Assembly: GCA_001780955.1 (NCBI GenBank)
Contig: MFJR01000007.1
Coordinates: 252,177 to 300,880, forward strand
Length of the DNA stretch: 48,704 bases
Direction of reading: 5' to 3'
DNA from: Candidatus Gottesmanbacteria bacterium RIFCSPLOWO2_01_FULL_39_12b
GTDB lineage: Bacteria; Patescibacteriota; Microgenomatia; 2-02-FULL-39-11
The first letter of the stretch is position 1, and each line of letters opens with the position of its first letter. Shown here piece by piece: positions 7,707 to 15,761 of the stretch. The translations under genes and the position numbers were made by a program. Below the pieces are notes generated by a model. It was not told where the DNA came from. It did not search any database and saw nothing but the letters and a program-made list of their open reading frames with translations.

Positions 7707-8969
7707 ATGTTGCCAACAGTCATTATTGGAGCACAATGGGGAGATGAAGGCAAAGGAAAAATAGTTGATCTCCTTGCAAAAAATTCTGACATCGTCGTGC
7801 GGTTTAATGGCGGTAATAACGCCGGGCATACGGTTGTGGTCAAGTCTGAAAGATTCCCTTTGTCGCTTCTTCCTTCGGGAGTTTTGCAAAAGAAAAAACT
7901 ATTTATCTCTCAGGGAGTGGTAATTGCGCCTGATGTTTTGCTTTCCGAAATCGATTTTTTTAAAAAAAGAGGAGTTGAAGTTGATCTCTTGATTGATAGA
8001 CGTTCTAACATAATTATGCCTTACCATAGATGGCTGGATGCGGCTACCGAAGCCAGTAAAGGAGATAAAAAAGTAGGCAGTCTGAAACTGGGAATTGGTT
8101 ATTGTTATGAGGACAGAAATAACAGACACGGAATAAGATTTGAAGACCTGATCAACCCCAAAATCTTAAAAGTTAAATTGGAAATAGAATTTGAATTGGT
8201 AAAAAAAAGACTGGAATCTGTTTATAATTTTAAAGTAGATTTAAAACTCGGTCAGATTTACAAAGAATATAAGACTTATGGTCTTAAATTAAAAAAATAT
8301 ATCGGAGATGTAAGTTGGGAAGTTTATAAAAGTTTAGGCCTTAGGAAAATAATTTTCGAAGGAGCCCACGGAACATTTCTCGATGGTAATTTTGGTACTT
8401 ATCCTTATACCACCGCCGTCAATACAATTTCGGGAAGTGTTTTTTCTTACGTCGGATTTCCGCCACAAAAATTGAACGTCTTAGGTATCGTTAAAGCTTA
8501 TACAACCAGAGTCGGTAGTGGTCCTTTTCCAGCAGAGCTTAACGACGACACCGGAACATTTTTACAGGAAAGGGGTAAGGAAATAGGAACAGTCTCAAAA
8601 AGAAAAAGGAGATGCGGCTGGCTCGATATGGTTATGTTAAAATATGCAAATAGACTTAACGGATTTGACTGTCTTGCCTTAACCAAGCTTGATGTGCTTA
8701 CCGGTTTACCGTTTATTAAGATCGTCACTTCATATCAGTGTGGCGGTAAATTAACTGAGGATTTCCCATCATCTTTGACTGAATTAGAAAAGTGTAAACC
8801 TATTTTTAAAAGCCTTCCCGGATGGCATGATACAATTTCAGGAATCAAACGATATCAGAATTTACCAAAGAATTGCCGTCTCTATATTGAAACGATAGAA
8901 AAATTACTAAAAGTTCCTGTTAAATATATCTCAGTTGGAGCAGAGAGGAGTGAAATTATTATAAAATGA
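7707..8969 (+). CDS. purA: Adenylosuccinate synthetase (PurA)
   Basis: PurA joins IMP and aspartate using GTP to form adenylosuccinate, the first committed step to AMP. The 420-residue protein has the N-terminal GTP-binding loop IIGAQWGDEGKGKIVDLLA with the catalytic Asp, the NGGNNAGHTVV loop with the catalytic His, FEGAHGTFLDGNFGTYPY, TTRVGSGPFPAEL and the late SVGAERSE motif. Length and order match the family. It starts 27 nt after purB and overlaps guaB in an ATGA. Its neighbours therefore set up both IMP branches from one transcript, with aspartate possibly supplied by the aspartase next to guaB. Confidence 0.95.
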   Translation: MLPTVIIGAQWGDEGKGKIVDLLAKNSDIVVRFNGGNNAGHTVVVKSERFPLSLLPSGVLQKKKLFISQGVVIAPDVLLSEIDFFKKRGVEVDLLIDRRSNIIMPYHRWLDAATEASKGDKKVGSLKLGIGYCYEDRNNRHGIRFEDLINPKILKVKLEIEFELVKKRLESVYNFKVDLKLGQIYKEYKTYGLKLKKYIGDVSWEVYKSLGLRKIIFEGAHGTFLDGNFGTYPYTTAVNTISGSVFSYVGFPPQKLNVLGIVKAYTTRVGSGPFPAELNDDTGTFLQERGKEIGTVSKRKRRCGWLDMVMLKYANRLNGFDCLALTKLDVLTGLPFIKIVTSYQCGGKLTEDFPSSLTELEKCKPIFKSLPGWHDTISGIKRYQNLPKNCRLYIETIEKLLKVPVKYISVGAERSEIIIK

Positions 8970-10408
8970 TTAATTTACAAACCGGACTGACCTACGACGA
9001 TGTTTTACTCGTCCCAAAACGCTCTAGAGTAACGCACAGAGCTAATGTTTCCACTAGAACCAGACTTACGAAGAATATTATTTTAAATATCCCTTTCGTA
9101 TCAGCAAATATGGATACGGTTACCGAGAGCGAGATGGCCATTGCCTTGGCTCATGCCGGCGGCATTGGTATTATTCACCGTTTTATGAGTATAGAGCGTC
9201 AAGTAGAAGAAATAAAACACGTAAAAAGACATGAAGGATTTATTCTTGATAAACCGTTTACTCTCCTTCCTAACGCAACGGTTGCTACCGCAAAGGAGCA
9301 GGCCAAAAAATACAAAGTTGATAGCTTTATTATCGTTGATGAAAAGGATAAGGTTATCGGGATATTGACAAGGAGAGACGTCTTGTTTGTTGAAGAGACT
9401 ATCACTCCTGTTAAAGATCTTATGACTCCCTTTAGTAAACTTATTTATGCAAAACCCAGGGTGACCGTTGAAGAAGCAAAAGAAATCATTATCAAAAACA
9501 AAATTGAAAAACTTCCGATTATTGATAATGACCGGATCCTAAAAGGATTGATTACTTCCCGTAGTCTTGAACATTTCTACAACTTTACCGATTCAACTAA
9601 AGACAATTACGGAAGACTGCGTGTTGGTGGTGCCATTGGTGTGGTAGATGATTATTTGGAACGGGCAAAGGCCTTAATTGAGGCAGGATGTGATGTTTTG
9701 GTAGTGGATGTTGCTCACGGTCATAACGAGGTAGCTCTCTCCTCAGTTTCCAAAGTCAGGAAAAAATTTAAAGATATTAGTCTTATCGGCGGTAATGTAG
9801 CAACTCCTGCAGCTACTTACGATCTGATAAAATTAGGGGTAGATGGCGTGAAGGTTGGGATTGGTCCGGGAGGACTCTGCACAACCAGAGTAATAGCCGG
9901 AGTTGGCGTTCCTCAGTTTACAGCTGTTATGGAATGCAGTAGTATGGCTAAACGATATAAAGTACCGATAATCGCAGATGGTGGAACTAATTATCCCGGC
10001 GATATAACCAAAGCGCTAGCAGCCGGAGCTTCAACCTGCATGTTAGCCGGATGGTTTGCGGGAACAGATGAGTCACCGGGAGGTATCATCCAGCGCGGAG
10101 GATTGAAGTATAAAGCCCATCGCGGGTCAGCCTCATTTTTAGCTGTTGCCGATAGAAAAATGTCAAATCAGGAATTCATTGATGAGTCAAAACTTAATTC
10201 CGTGGTTGCAGAAGGAGTGGAGGCTCTGGTTCCTTATAAAGGCAAAGTTAATGATGTAATTTATCAACTATTAGGGGCTCTTCGTTCGGGTATGAGTTAT
10301 TGTAACGCTAAGACGATTGAAGATTTACATAAAAATTCTGAATTTATTAAAATCACCGAGGCGGGATTTCGGGAAAGCAAATCTCACAACATTTCCGAAA
10401 TTCAATGA
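8966..10408 (+). CDS. guaB: IMP dehydrogenase (GuaB)
   Basis: GuaB oxidises IMP to XMP with NAD, the first step to GMP. The 480-residue protein has the TIM-barrel start [12 protein letters not shown], two CBS domains (about residues 90-205) that usually sense adenine nucleotides, the GGNVATP strand, and the catalytic loop [18 protein letters not shown]. The active-site Cys is present, but the loop has GGLC rather than the usual GSIC. The flap KAHRGSAS and the tail [10 protein letters not shown] also fit. It is the last gene of the operon and its end lies 4 nt from the convergent aspartase stop. guaA is not in the window. Confidence 0.95.
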   Translation: MINLQTGLTYDDVLLVPKRSRVTHRANVSTRTRLTKNIILNIPFVSANMDTVTESEMAIALAHAGGIGIIHRFMSIERQVEEIKHVKRHEGFILDKPFTLLPNATVATAKEQAKKYKVDSFIIVDEKDKVIGILTRRDVLFVEETITPVKDLMTPFSKLIYAKPRVTVEEAKEIIIKNKIEKLPIIDNDRILKGLITSRSLEHFYNFTDSTKDNYGRLRVGGAIGVVDDYLERAKALIEAGCDVLVVDVAHGHNEVALSSVSKVRKKFKDISLIGGNVATPAATYDLIKLGVDGVKVGIGPGGLCTTRVIAGVGVPQFTAVMECSSMAKRYKVPIIADGGTNYPGDITKALAAGASTCMLAGWFAGTDESPGGIIQRGGLKYKAHRGSASFLAVADRKMSNQEFIDESKLNSVVAEGVEALVPYKGKVNDVIYQLLGALRSGMSYCNAKTIEDLHKNSEFIKITEAGFRESKSHNISEIQ

Positions 10409-10412
10409 AAAA

Positions 10413-11810
10413 TCAAGTTCCTAGATTTGGTCTGGTTAAATTTTCAGGGGAAAAAAGTTTATCTGCCTGATCTTTTCTGAGATAACCTTTTTGAATCGCT
10501 AAACCCTGTATTTTTTGGCCGGTTTTTAGAGATAGCTTTACCAGTTCCCCGGTACGATCATAACCTATAACAGGATTAAGGATAGCCGCTAGACCAGTTC
10601 CTCTTTCCAGCCAGAATTGACACATTTTCCGGTTAGCTTTTATACCCGTTAAGCATTTAGTGTCAAATATTTCAACCCCGCGGGTTAAAAGTTTAATCTG
10701 CTCTAACAGATCATAGGCGATAAGCGGAGTCATAATATTTAATTCTAACTGTGCCGACTGGTGGGAAAGCATAATCGCCGTGTCCAGACCGATGATCTGG
10801 TAACAAATCATGGTCAGCATTTCTACAATTGAGGGATTAAATTTTCCCGGCATGATTGATGATCCGGGTTGAACCGGCGGTAAAAGTATTTCGTAAAATC
10901 CAGTTCCGGGACCAGAATACATCAGGCGTAAATCATTTCCGATTTTTATTAAGGTAGCCGATAGCGTTCGAAGGCTTGAGGATAAGTTAAGGAAATCGGA
11001 AGCATTGTTCATGGTGTACATCAGATTATCAGAGGATTTCAAAGACAAATGAGTGAGTCTGCTTAGCTCTAAAATCATCAGCTTATGATATCGGGGATGG
11101 GAATTAATACCCGTACCCACTCCTGTACCACCGATACCTACAAAAAACAGGTTTTCTTGCATTTTTTCAATCGTTTTTCTGTCCCGGGTTAATGAGAAAC
11201 GGTAGGTAGAAAATTCCTGGCCGAGGGTTACCGGTAAGGCATCCTGAAGATGCGTACGGCCGGATTTGATGATCTTATAAAATTCTCTGGCTTTTTGGGA
11301 AAAAGTATTTTCTAATTTTTTTAATTTAGAAATAAGGGGGATTATAAGTTTTATCGAGGCTATTCGAATGGCTGTTGGTATAACGTCGTTTGTGGATTGT
11401 GACAAATTAACATGATCATTGGGATGAATTATTTTGTAACTGCCTAGTTCGTAACCTAATAACTCGTTTCCCCGATTTGCAATTACCTCATTGATATTCA
11501 TGTTGTGGGAAGTTCCGGCTCCGGCTTGGTAGGGATTAACCACGATCTGATCTTTTAGTTTACCGGAAATGATTTCATTACAGGCTTTGATAATATTTTT
11601 CGCTCTTTGGCTATCCAGAAGCTTTAGGTCATAATTAACTTTTGCCGCTGCTTTTTTTATTATTACGGTACTTTCAGTATATTCGGGGTGTGGAGTAAGT
11701 GTGCAGACTGGAAAATTCTCAAGGGACCTTTGCGTTTGGGCCCCCCAGTATGATTTTTTGTTTACCAGTACCGTTCCTAGGGTATCTTTTTCTACCCTTT
11801 TGTCATTCAT
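10413..11810 (-). CDS. aspA: Aspartate ammonia-lyase (aspartase/fumarase superfamily)
   Basis: This enzyme interconverts aspartate with fumarate plus ammonia. YQAGAGTSHNMNINEVIANR, NPYQAG, HPNDHVNLSQSTNDVIPTA, SGRTHLQDALPVTLGQEF and GSSIMPGKFNPSIVEM match aspartases closely. The TS-NMN motif favours aspartase over fumarase C, which reads TQSNMN, but fumarase activity cannot be excluded. The chosen start (MNDKRVEKDTLG) lies 6 nt after a -10-like hexamer spaced 17 nt from a TTGACA box; an ATG four codons upstream (11822) is the alternative. The gene converges on the purine operon, where PurB makes fumarate and PurA consumes aspartate, so a recycling role is likely but inferred. Confidence 0.85.
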   Translation of the reverse strand: MNDKRVEKDTLGTVLVNKKSYWGAQTQRSLENFPVCTLTPHPEYTESTVIIKKAAAKVNYDLKLLDSQRAKNIIKACNEIISGKLKDQIVVNPYQAGAGTSHNMNINEVIANRGNELLGYELGSYKIIHPNDHVNLSQSTNDVIPTAIRIASIKLIIPLISKLKKLENTFSQKAREFYKIIKSGRTHLQDALPVTLGQEFSTYRFSLTRDRKTIEKMQENLFFVGIGGTGVGTGINSHPRYHKLMILELSRLTHLSLKSSDNLMYTMNNASDFLNLSSSLRTLSATLIKIGNDLRLMYSGPGTGFYEILLPPVQPGSSIMPGKFNPSIVEMLTMICYQIIGLDTAIMLSHQSAQLELNIMTPLIAYDLLEQIKLLTRGVEIFDTKCLTGIKANRKMCQFWLERGTGLAAILNPVIGYDRTGELVKLSLKTGQKIQGLAIQKGYLRKDQADKLFSPENLTRPNLGT

Positions 11811-11816
11811 GATGTC

Positions 11817-11845
11817 AATCATAGGTAAAAAGTATAATTTGTCAA
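11817..11845 (-). promoter_or_regulatory. Candidate sigma70 promoter of aspA
   Basis: On the minus strand, TTGACA (11840-11845) is followed after exactly 17 nt by ATGATT (11817-11822). Six more nucleotides precede the ATG at 11810. This would place the transcription start on the start codon. The -10 is imperfect; an alternative TATACT lies inside the spacer. Confidence 0.45.
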
Positions 11846-11876
11846 CCCCGTTATAACTATAAATTTCTTAATATGT

Positions 11877-11882
11877 TATACT
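11877..11882 (+). promoter_or_regulatory. Extended -10 box upstream of the PilM-like gene
   Basis: TATACT is preceded by TG at the extended -10 position (TGTTATACT). It ends 19 nt before the ATG at 11902, predicting a leader of about 13 nt with no clear Shine-Dalgarno sequence. No convincing -35 hexamer was found at the right distance. Confidence 0.45.
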
Positions 11883-11901
11883 ATATTTATTACTGATAAA
11901 T

Positions 11902-13440
11902 ATGTTGTATTTATTTCTTACAGATAGTAAAATTATCGGCTTGAGAACAGAAAAATCAATCCTGGGCGGCGAAAAAATTTCAGGCTGTCTATTGAGAAAG
12001 TTTCCGAAAGGCGTGATTATAGACGGCATAGTTAAAGATATTGATAAATTCAAGAATGAATTAAAGGAAGCTCTCAATTCTGCTTATCCTATCCCAATTT
12101 CCGAAAAGCAGGTCTCACTCGTCATCTCTGACAGCCATGTTTTTACAAAGCGCTTAAAAATATCCGTGAATGATAAAAATGAAGATGTGTCTCAGATAAT
12201 TTTAGAAGAAATAAAGAAAATATTACCCTATGACCCTTATGAACTCGAGAATTTCTATCAGACGATTAATGTTTCTGATAAGGAAAAAGAGCTATATTAT
12301 ACCGCCATGCCAAAATCAACAGTTTCTCATCTGAAGGATTTATTTTCTTCCTACCCTTTAAAGCTGGAATTCATCGCTTCTAACTCTCTGTCTATTTTTA
12401 ATCTTTTTGAGTCAGTTTTAACTAATAATCAAGTCATTCTTTATTGTCATGTTGAAAATAACAACCAGAGTTTTATTCTTTTCGATAACGATGGACCGGT
12501 GAAAATTATCGAGGAAAAAACAGCTGTAAAGTCTTTCTTTACGAAAGTGAAAATAGTAATCGATAAATTACAGGAAGAAAACAACTTGAAGATCACCACC
12601 ATTATATTAGATGGAGAGGAAGCCCTGGAACAAAATAGTCAGGATTTAACTGATTTATTGAAAGTACGAGTCATAAAATTAAAAGATATTTTTGCTGAAA
12701 TAATGCAAAAGCATAAGATCGTTTTTGATAGCGGTGGTATCCAAACCGAAGTTTTTTCAAGTGTTTTGGGGCTGATGTTACTTTCGAGTAGCGGTGCGCC
12801 ACCAAATTTTATTTCGGAAGAGACTAAGAGTCACTCAGAAGCTTCTGTAACTGAAAGAGGGGAAAACTCAGCACACGAAATGGCGTTTAAAAAAAGCGAG
12901 GAATCACCAAGTGGGGCAAGAGATTTATTTAATGGAGAGATAATCGAAAAACGCCAAGCCAGTCTTGGCCAGATATTAAGCAACAGAATATCCATAATCG
13001 TAATCACCGTTTTATTAATATTAGCTGGCATCGGTATCTTTATTAAAAGAGTCAACAGAATTGATATGAAGATTCCATTTTTTACTTCTCCGACTTTAAC
13101 TCCTACTCCAAGTCCAGTGCCAAGCCTTACGCCGACGCCAACTATCGATTTGTCATTAAAGCGTAGCGACTTGAAAATTTCAATTCAAAATGGAACCGAT
13201 AAAACCGGGTTAGCTAAGGAAACCGCCAGTTTTCTTGAAGAAAAAGGATATAAAATTATTTCCAAATCAAACGCGGACAAAGATGATTATCAGCAAACCC
13301 TGGTTAAGGTTAAGAAGGACAAAGAAAAGTTTTTGCCGCACCTGCGAAACGATCTAAAAGATAAATTTGATGTATCTACTTCTGAGAGTCTGGATGAAGA
13401 TAGCAAAGAGGATATGATACTGATATTGGGGAGAAAATAA
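11902..13440 (+). CDS. PilM-like actin-fold domain fused through a membrane helix to a LytR_C domain
   Basis: This 512-residue protein is modular. Residues 1-300 resemble the actin-like ATPase fold of the type IV pilus protein PilM or a competence homologue (LVISDSHVFTKRLKI, ILEEIKKILPYDPYELE). A variable polar linker runs to about 355 and is followed by one transmembrane helix (ISIIVITVLLILAGIGIFI). A Pro/Thr linker (TPTPSPVPSLTPTPT) leads to a C-terminal LytR_C-type domain (ISIQNGTDKTGLAKETASFLEEKGY). The predicted topology puts the actin-like part in the cytoplasm and LytR_C outside, linking an internal ATPase-fold protein to the envelope. No pil genes are nearby. The PilM assignment is by pattern; the LytR_C assignment is stronger. 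Confidence 0.65.
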   Translation: MLYLFLTDSKIIGLRTEKSILGGEKISGCLLRKFPKGVIIDGIVKDIDKFKNELKEALNSAYPIPISEKQVSLVISDSHVFTKRLKISVNDKNEDVSQIILEEIKKILPYDPYELENFYQTINVSDKEKELYYTAMPKSTVSHLKDLFSSYPLKLEFIASNSLSIFNLFESVLTNNQVILYCHVENNNQSFILFDNDGPVKIIEEKTAVKSFFTKVKIVIDKLQEENNLKITTIILDGEEALEQNSQDLTDLLKVRVIKLKDIFAEIMQKHKIVFDSGGIQTEVFSSVLGLMLLSSSGAPPNFISEETKSHSEASVTERGENSAHEMAFKKSEESPSGARDLFNGEIIEKRQASLGQILSNRISIIVITVLLILAGIGIFIKRVNRIDMKIPFFTSPTLTPTPSPVPSLTPTPTIDLSLKRSDLKISIQNGTDKTGLAKETASFLEEKGYKIISKSNADKDDYQQTLVKVKKDKEKFLPHLRNDLKDKFDVSTSESLDEDSKEDMILILGRK

Positions 13441-13441
13441 G

Positions 13442-13529
13442 GCCGCATCCGATAATAACTTGAATATATCGGTGCGGCACAAAGGGCCGTAACCGTCCCG
13501 TTAAGCGGGACGGACGAGCACTCAGAGTG
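13442..13529 (+). other. GC-rich leader with three consecutive hairpins
   Basis: The 94-nt gap between the PilM-like gene and the Cas4-like gene is unusually GC-rich. Hairpin 1 pairs 13442-13454 with 13467-13478 (12 bp, one bulge). Hairpin 2 pairs CCGTCCCG (13493-13500) with CGGGACGG (13506-13513) around a 5-nt loop. Hairpin 3 is a short CACT/AGTG stem at 13519-13529. Only four T residues follow, directly before the ATG at 13535, so it is not a classical terminator. It may be a structured leader, a processing site or a REP-like pair. Confidence 0.6.
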
Positions 13530-13534
13530 ATTTT

Positions 13535-14239
13535 ATGAGTAAAGACGGGAGAACCTGGCTATCTCACACCGGAGTAGAAAATCTTGAACGCTGTCCCCGT
13601 TGCTTTTGGCTACAGTATAAAAAAGGTATCCGTCAGCCGGAAGGTATTGTTTCCCGCTTAGCAAATCGTTTTGATATTATCCTCAAAAACTACTTTGATA
13701 ATTTCAGGTCTAGCGGTGATTTACCACCGATCGTAAAAAATCAGCTGGAAGGAAAATTACAAAATCCTTTTCAGGAAAAGTATTTTGTCAAAATAAATGA
13801 TAAATATGGATTTTTCGGAAAACTTGACGAATGTTTAGTAACCTCTTCCGGAGCACACGTTCCCATAGATTTTAAGACCTCAAGTTCAGATCCCCGGAAC
13901 AGGGATACTTTAAGTGCTTATCAAGCTCAGATCGACGACTATATCTATATTTTGCAACAAAACCAGAAAAAGATAGCCGGTTTTGGTTACCTGGTTTATT
14001 TTTTTCCTGATCATGGTAAAGAACTTCATAACGGATTTCCGATGGTGATACACGTGACTAAACTGGAGGGAAATCCGCAAAGATCAATGGTGCGGATTTC
14101 AAAAGCCATTGAGGTCCTGGAAGGGAAATTACCCGGTTCCAGCAAAACCTGTAATTTTTGCAACTGGTATGAGGCCATAAAAAAAGAAATAAAACCCCAA
14201 AAATCTCCAGCCCACTTCTTTCAGGAAAAGTTAATTTAA
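13535..14239 (+). CDS. Cas4/RecB-like PD-(D/E)XK nuclease with Fe-S cysteines
   Basis: This 234-residue protein has the layout of a stand-alone Cas4-type nuclease. An N-terminal CPRCFW pair and a C-terminal CNFCNWY pair give the four cysteines that ligate a 4Fe-4S cluster. The nuclease core is visible as FFGKLDE followed by VPIDFKTSSS, the PD-(D/E)XK signature, and then YQAQIDDYIYIL, the RecB-type QxxxY motif. The likely role is 5'-3' exonuclease or end processing. No CRISPR array, cas1 or cas2 is in the window, so a general repair role is more likely than spacer acquisition. A hairpin-rich leader lies immediately upstream and no strong ribosome binding site is seen. Confidence 0.8.
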   Translation: MSKDGRTWLSHTGVENLERCPRCFWLQYKKGIRQPEGIVSRLANRFDIILKNYFDNFRSSGDLPPIVKNQLEGKLQNPFQEKYFVKINDKYGFFGKLDECLVTSSGAHVPIDFKTSSSDPRNRDTLSAYQAQIDDYIYILQQNQKKIAGFGYLVYFFPDHGKELHNGFPMVIHVTKLEGNPQRSMVRISKAIEVLEGKLPGSSKTCNFCNWYEAIKKEIKPQKSPAHFFQEKLI

Positions 14240-14293
14240 TCACAGGTGCTACAATTACACTCTCAACAATTAAAATCTGGTATTTAGCTCATT

Positions 14294-15180
14294 TTATTTC
14301 AGATCTAAAAAATAGTATTCTAATTCATACCCATTTGTAACTTGCTTATAGCCAAAAACAAGACAACTCCCAGAAATTCGCGGGAAATTTATATTTTTAT
14401 TTTGACAGGAAAGAAATTGAGTGCTAATCGGAAAATATATGCCCTTATCATCTATTGCCTGTCTTATGTTAGGGATGATGTTAGTTGTATAATATGATGA
14501 TTTTTTAATTTATTTAATAGGCTTATAACGGCTGCCTCGTAAAATTCAATTAAGTATTCTTTATCTTTTCCATACTCATATAATACTTGTACTAGGTAAG
14601 CATAGTGGTCATTGGTAGTAACACTTAGTAGACCTAGTATAGCTACATTAGATTTAAGTGAAATTTTTCCATTAAAACCAGTTAAAGATATTCCCCCTTC
14701 GTTATTTTTATCATATACCATGATATCGTTTGAAGACCCTGACATATTAATCATTTGATTTGTAATCTCAGAAGGTAAAAAGTTTATCGGCGTAAATCCC
14801 GCGTTATTTAATAGGTCCCACTGGTCATATGACAAGTTGAAGCTCACGATCTTTTGAGCAAAACTATCGGTGAGAATAGGCGAAACCGTAGGCGAAAGAG
14901 TTGGATTTAGTTTCACTGGACAACAGGTAAGTGAAGTTATACCAGAACATTAATAAAGATTTCCATGACTTTTTTTACAGTCTTGTGCACAATGGGTACT
15001 ATTGTTATATTCATAACAACCCTTATTATCCGCCACTCCTCCTATAATGTACGGTGTCTCGGCTCTAGTGTTAATCGCTGTTTGACTCCCGGGTAGTTGG
15101 GATAAGGCAAAAGCTGCGGTCCCGAGAAAGAGAAGTACGATAACTAATATCCCTACTGATTTGTTGATACATATTTTATC
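14294..15180 (-). pseudogene. Broken secreted Cys-rich protein gene with Pro/Thr linker
   Basis: On the minus strand, three open segments join into one protein once lesions are bridged. The 5' part encodes a signal peptide (SVGILVIVLLFLGTAAFA) but has no start codon in frame; the nearest ATG is one base out of register at a run of four A. An in-frame TAA at 14950-14952 splits the Cys-rich segment (GCYEYNNSTHCAQDCKK before it, then CSGITSLTCC) from a linker NPTLSPTVSP and a body of about 130 residues. Near 14475 a frameshift moves the frame to a tail ending GYELEYYFLDLK and TAA at 14294. The minus-strand sequence TTGTAT-17-TAATAT upstream looks like its old promoter. Function is unknown; sequencing error cannot explain all three lesions easily. 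Confidence 0.7.
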
Positions 15181-15258
15181 ATTTTTTATAGCTTATGTTA
15201 CTTTTATATTAAAGAATATCTAAATTGTATACAAGTAGAACTTCATAGTATAAAAGCC

Positions 15259-15276
15259 TGAGAGATTATTCTCTCA
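15259..15276. repeat. Short perfect hairpin
   Basis: TGAGAGA and TCTCTCA form a perfect 7-bp stem around the loop TTAT. It lies in the gene-free stretch between the broken secreted-protein gene and tRNA-Lys. No T-run follows on either strand, so a terminator role is doubtful. Confidence 0.5.
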
Positions 15277-15299
15277 TCGAACCTAGCAAAAATTGTGGT

Positions 15300-15325
15300 A
15301 CCTGGGGACTACCTGGGGACGGTCC
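15300..15325. repeat. Repeated ACCTGGGGAC with REP-like GGGGACGGTCC core
   Basis: ACCTGGGGAC occurs twice, separated by a single T, and the second copy runs into GGTCC, making a small dyad GGACGGTCC. From memory, this GC-rich core resembles REP sequences of other bacteria. Nothing else recognisable lies in 15277-15371. Confidence 0.4.
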
Positions 15326-15371
15326 TTTAATATACGATTGCAAAGCCTCAAATCAAACGAAATTAATTTAG

Positions 15372-15443
15372 TGAGCCCGGCGCGAGTCGAACGCGCAACC
15401 AACAGCTTAAAAGGCTGCTGCTCTGCCATTGAGCTACAGGCCC
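15372..15443 (-). tRNA. tRNA-Lys (anticodon UUU)
   Basis: The minus-strand sequence starts GGGCCTGTAGCTCA and folds as a complete cloverleaf. The acceptor stem GGGCCTG pairs with CGGGCTC, the anticodon loop CTTTTAA carries TTT between CAGC and GCTG, and the T-arm contains GTTCGACTC. The discriminator base is A, and CCA is not encoded. A GIY-YIG gene ends inside its first 10 bases, and a partial copy of its 5' half lies 270 bp upstream. Confidence 0.95.
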
Positions 15444-15718
15444 ATTGAATTATTATTTTTTATTAACCAACTTATATATTTGTGGCTTTTATATGATTTT
15501 AACTTCTTCTCTCGTAATCTTGCATCATCAATATTATCAAACGTTTCTTTATATACTAAATTATATGTTTTCAATACTCTAGTTGATCTTGTATGCCCAG
15601 CAAGATGCTGTTTTATTCGTCGTGAGAGGTTATTTGTCGAACCAATGTAATATTTACTATTATTTTCATCGGATAATACATAGACCCAACACATTATAAT
15701 ATATTTCTGTTCTGCCAT
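15434..15718 (-). CDS. GIY-YIG nuclease domain protein inserted beside tRNA-Lys
   Basis: This 94-residue single-domain GIY-YIG protein has WVYVLSDENNSKYYIGSTN (the GIY..YIG strands), the catalytic Arg in LSRRIKQHLAGH, and a later Glu in LVYKETF with REKKLKSYK, as in UPF0213-type nucleases. The listed start ATG (15718) lies inside a relic of the tRNA-Lys 5' half. The internal MCWVYV start at 15694, just after a TATAAT-like box, is closer to the usual family N-terminus. The stop codon TAG belongs to the intact tRNA-Lys (GGGCCTGTAG). The gene is thus bracketed by tRNA sequence, as expected for a mobile or homing-type insertion that left the tRNA functional. Confidence 0.85.
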   Translation of the reverse strand: MAEQKYIIMCWVYVLSDENNSKYYIGSTNNLSRRIKQHLAGHTRSTRVLKTYNLVYKETFDNIDDARLREKKLKSYKSHKYISWLIKNNNSMGL

Positions 15719-15761
15719 TGACCCCGATTAGTCGTTGCTATCGGGGTTGAGCTACAGGCCC
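15711..15761 (-). repeat. Partial tRNA-Lys 5' copy interrupted by a hairpin
   Basis: On the minus strand GGGCCTGTAGCTCA (15748-15761) is identical to the first 14 nt of tRNA-Lys. Then comes a 27-nt insertion with perfect arms ACCCCGAT and ATCGGGGT around an 11-nt loop (15721-15747). The tRNA sequence then resumes as CAATGGCAGA (15711-15720). The CA is repeated on both sides of the insertion, like a 2-bp target duplication. The copy and the intact tRNA form direct repeats flanking the GIY-YIG gene. Confidence 0.85.

Noticed and set aside
13535-14239. Cas4-like gene as evidence of a CRISPR system
   Set aside because: No repeat array, cas1, cas2 or effector gene is present in the window, and stand-alone Cas4-like nucleases are common.
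14464-14916. The 150-residue GTG-started frame as an intact gene
   Set aside because: The frame continues upstream in the same register through a single TAA to a Cys-rich segment and signal peptide, and downstream after a frameshift, so it is a piece of a broken gene.
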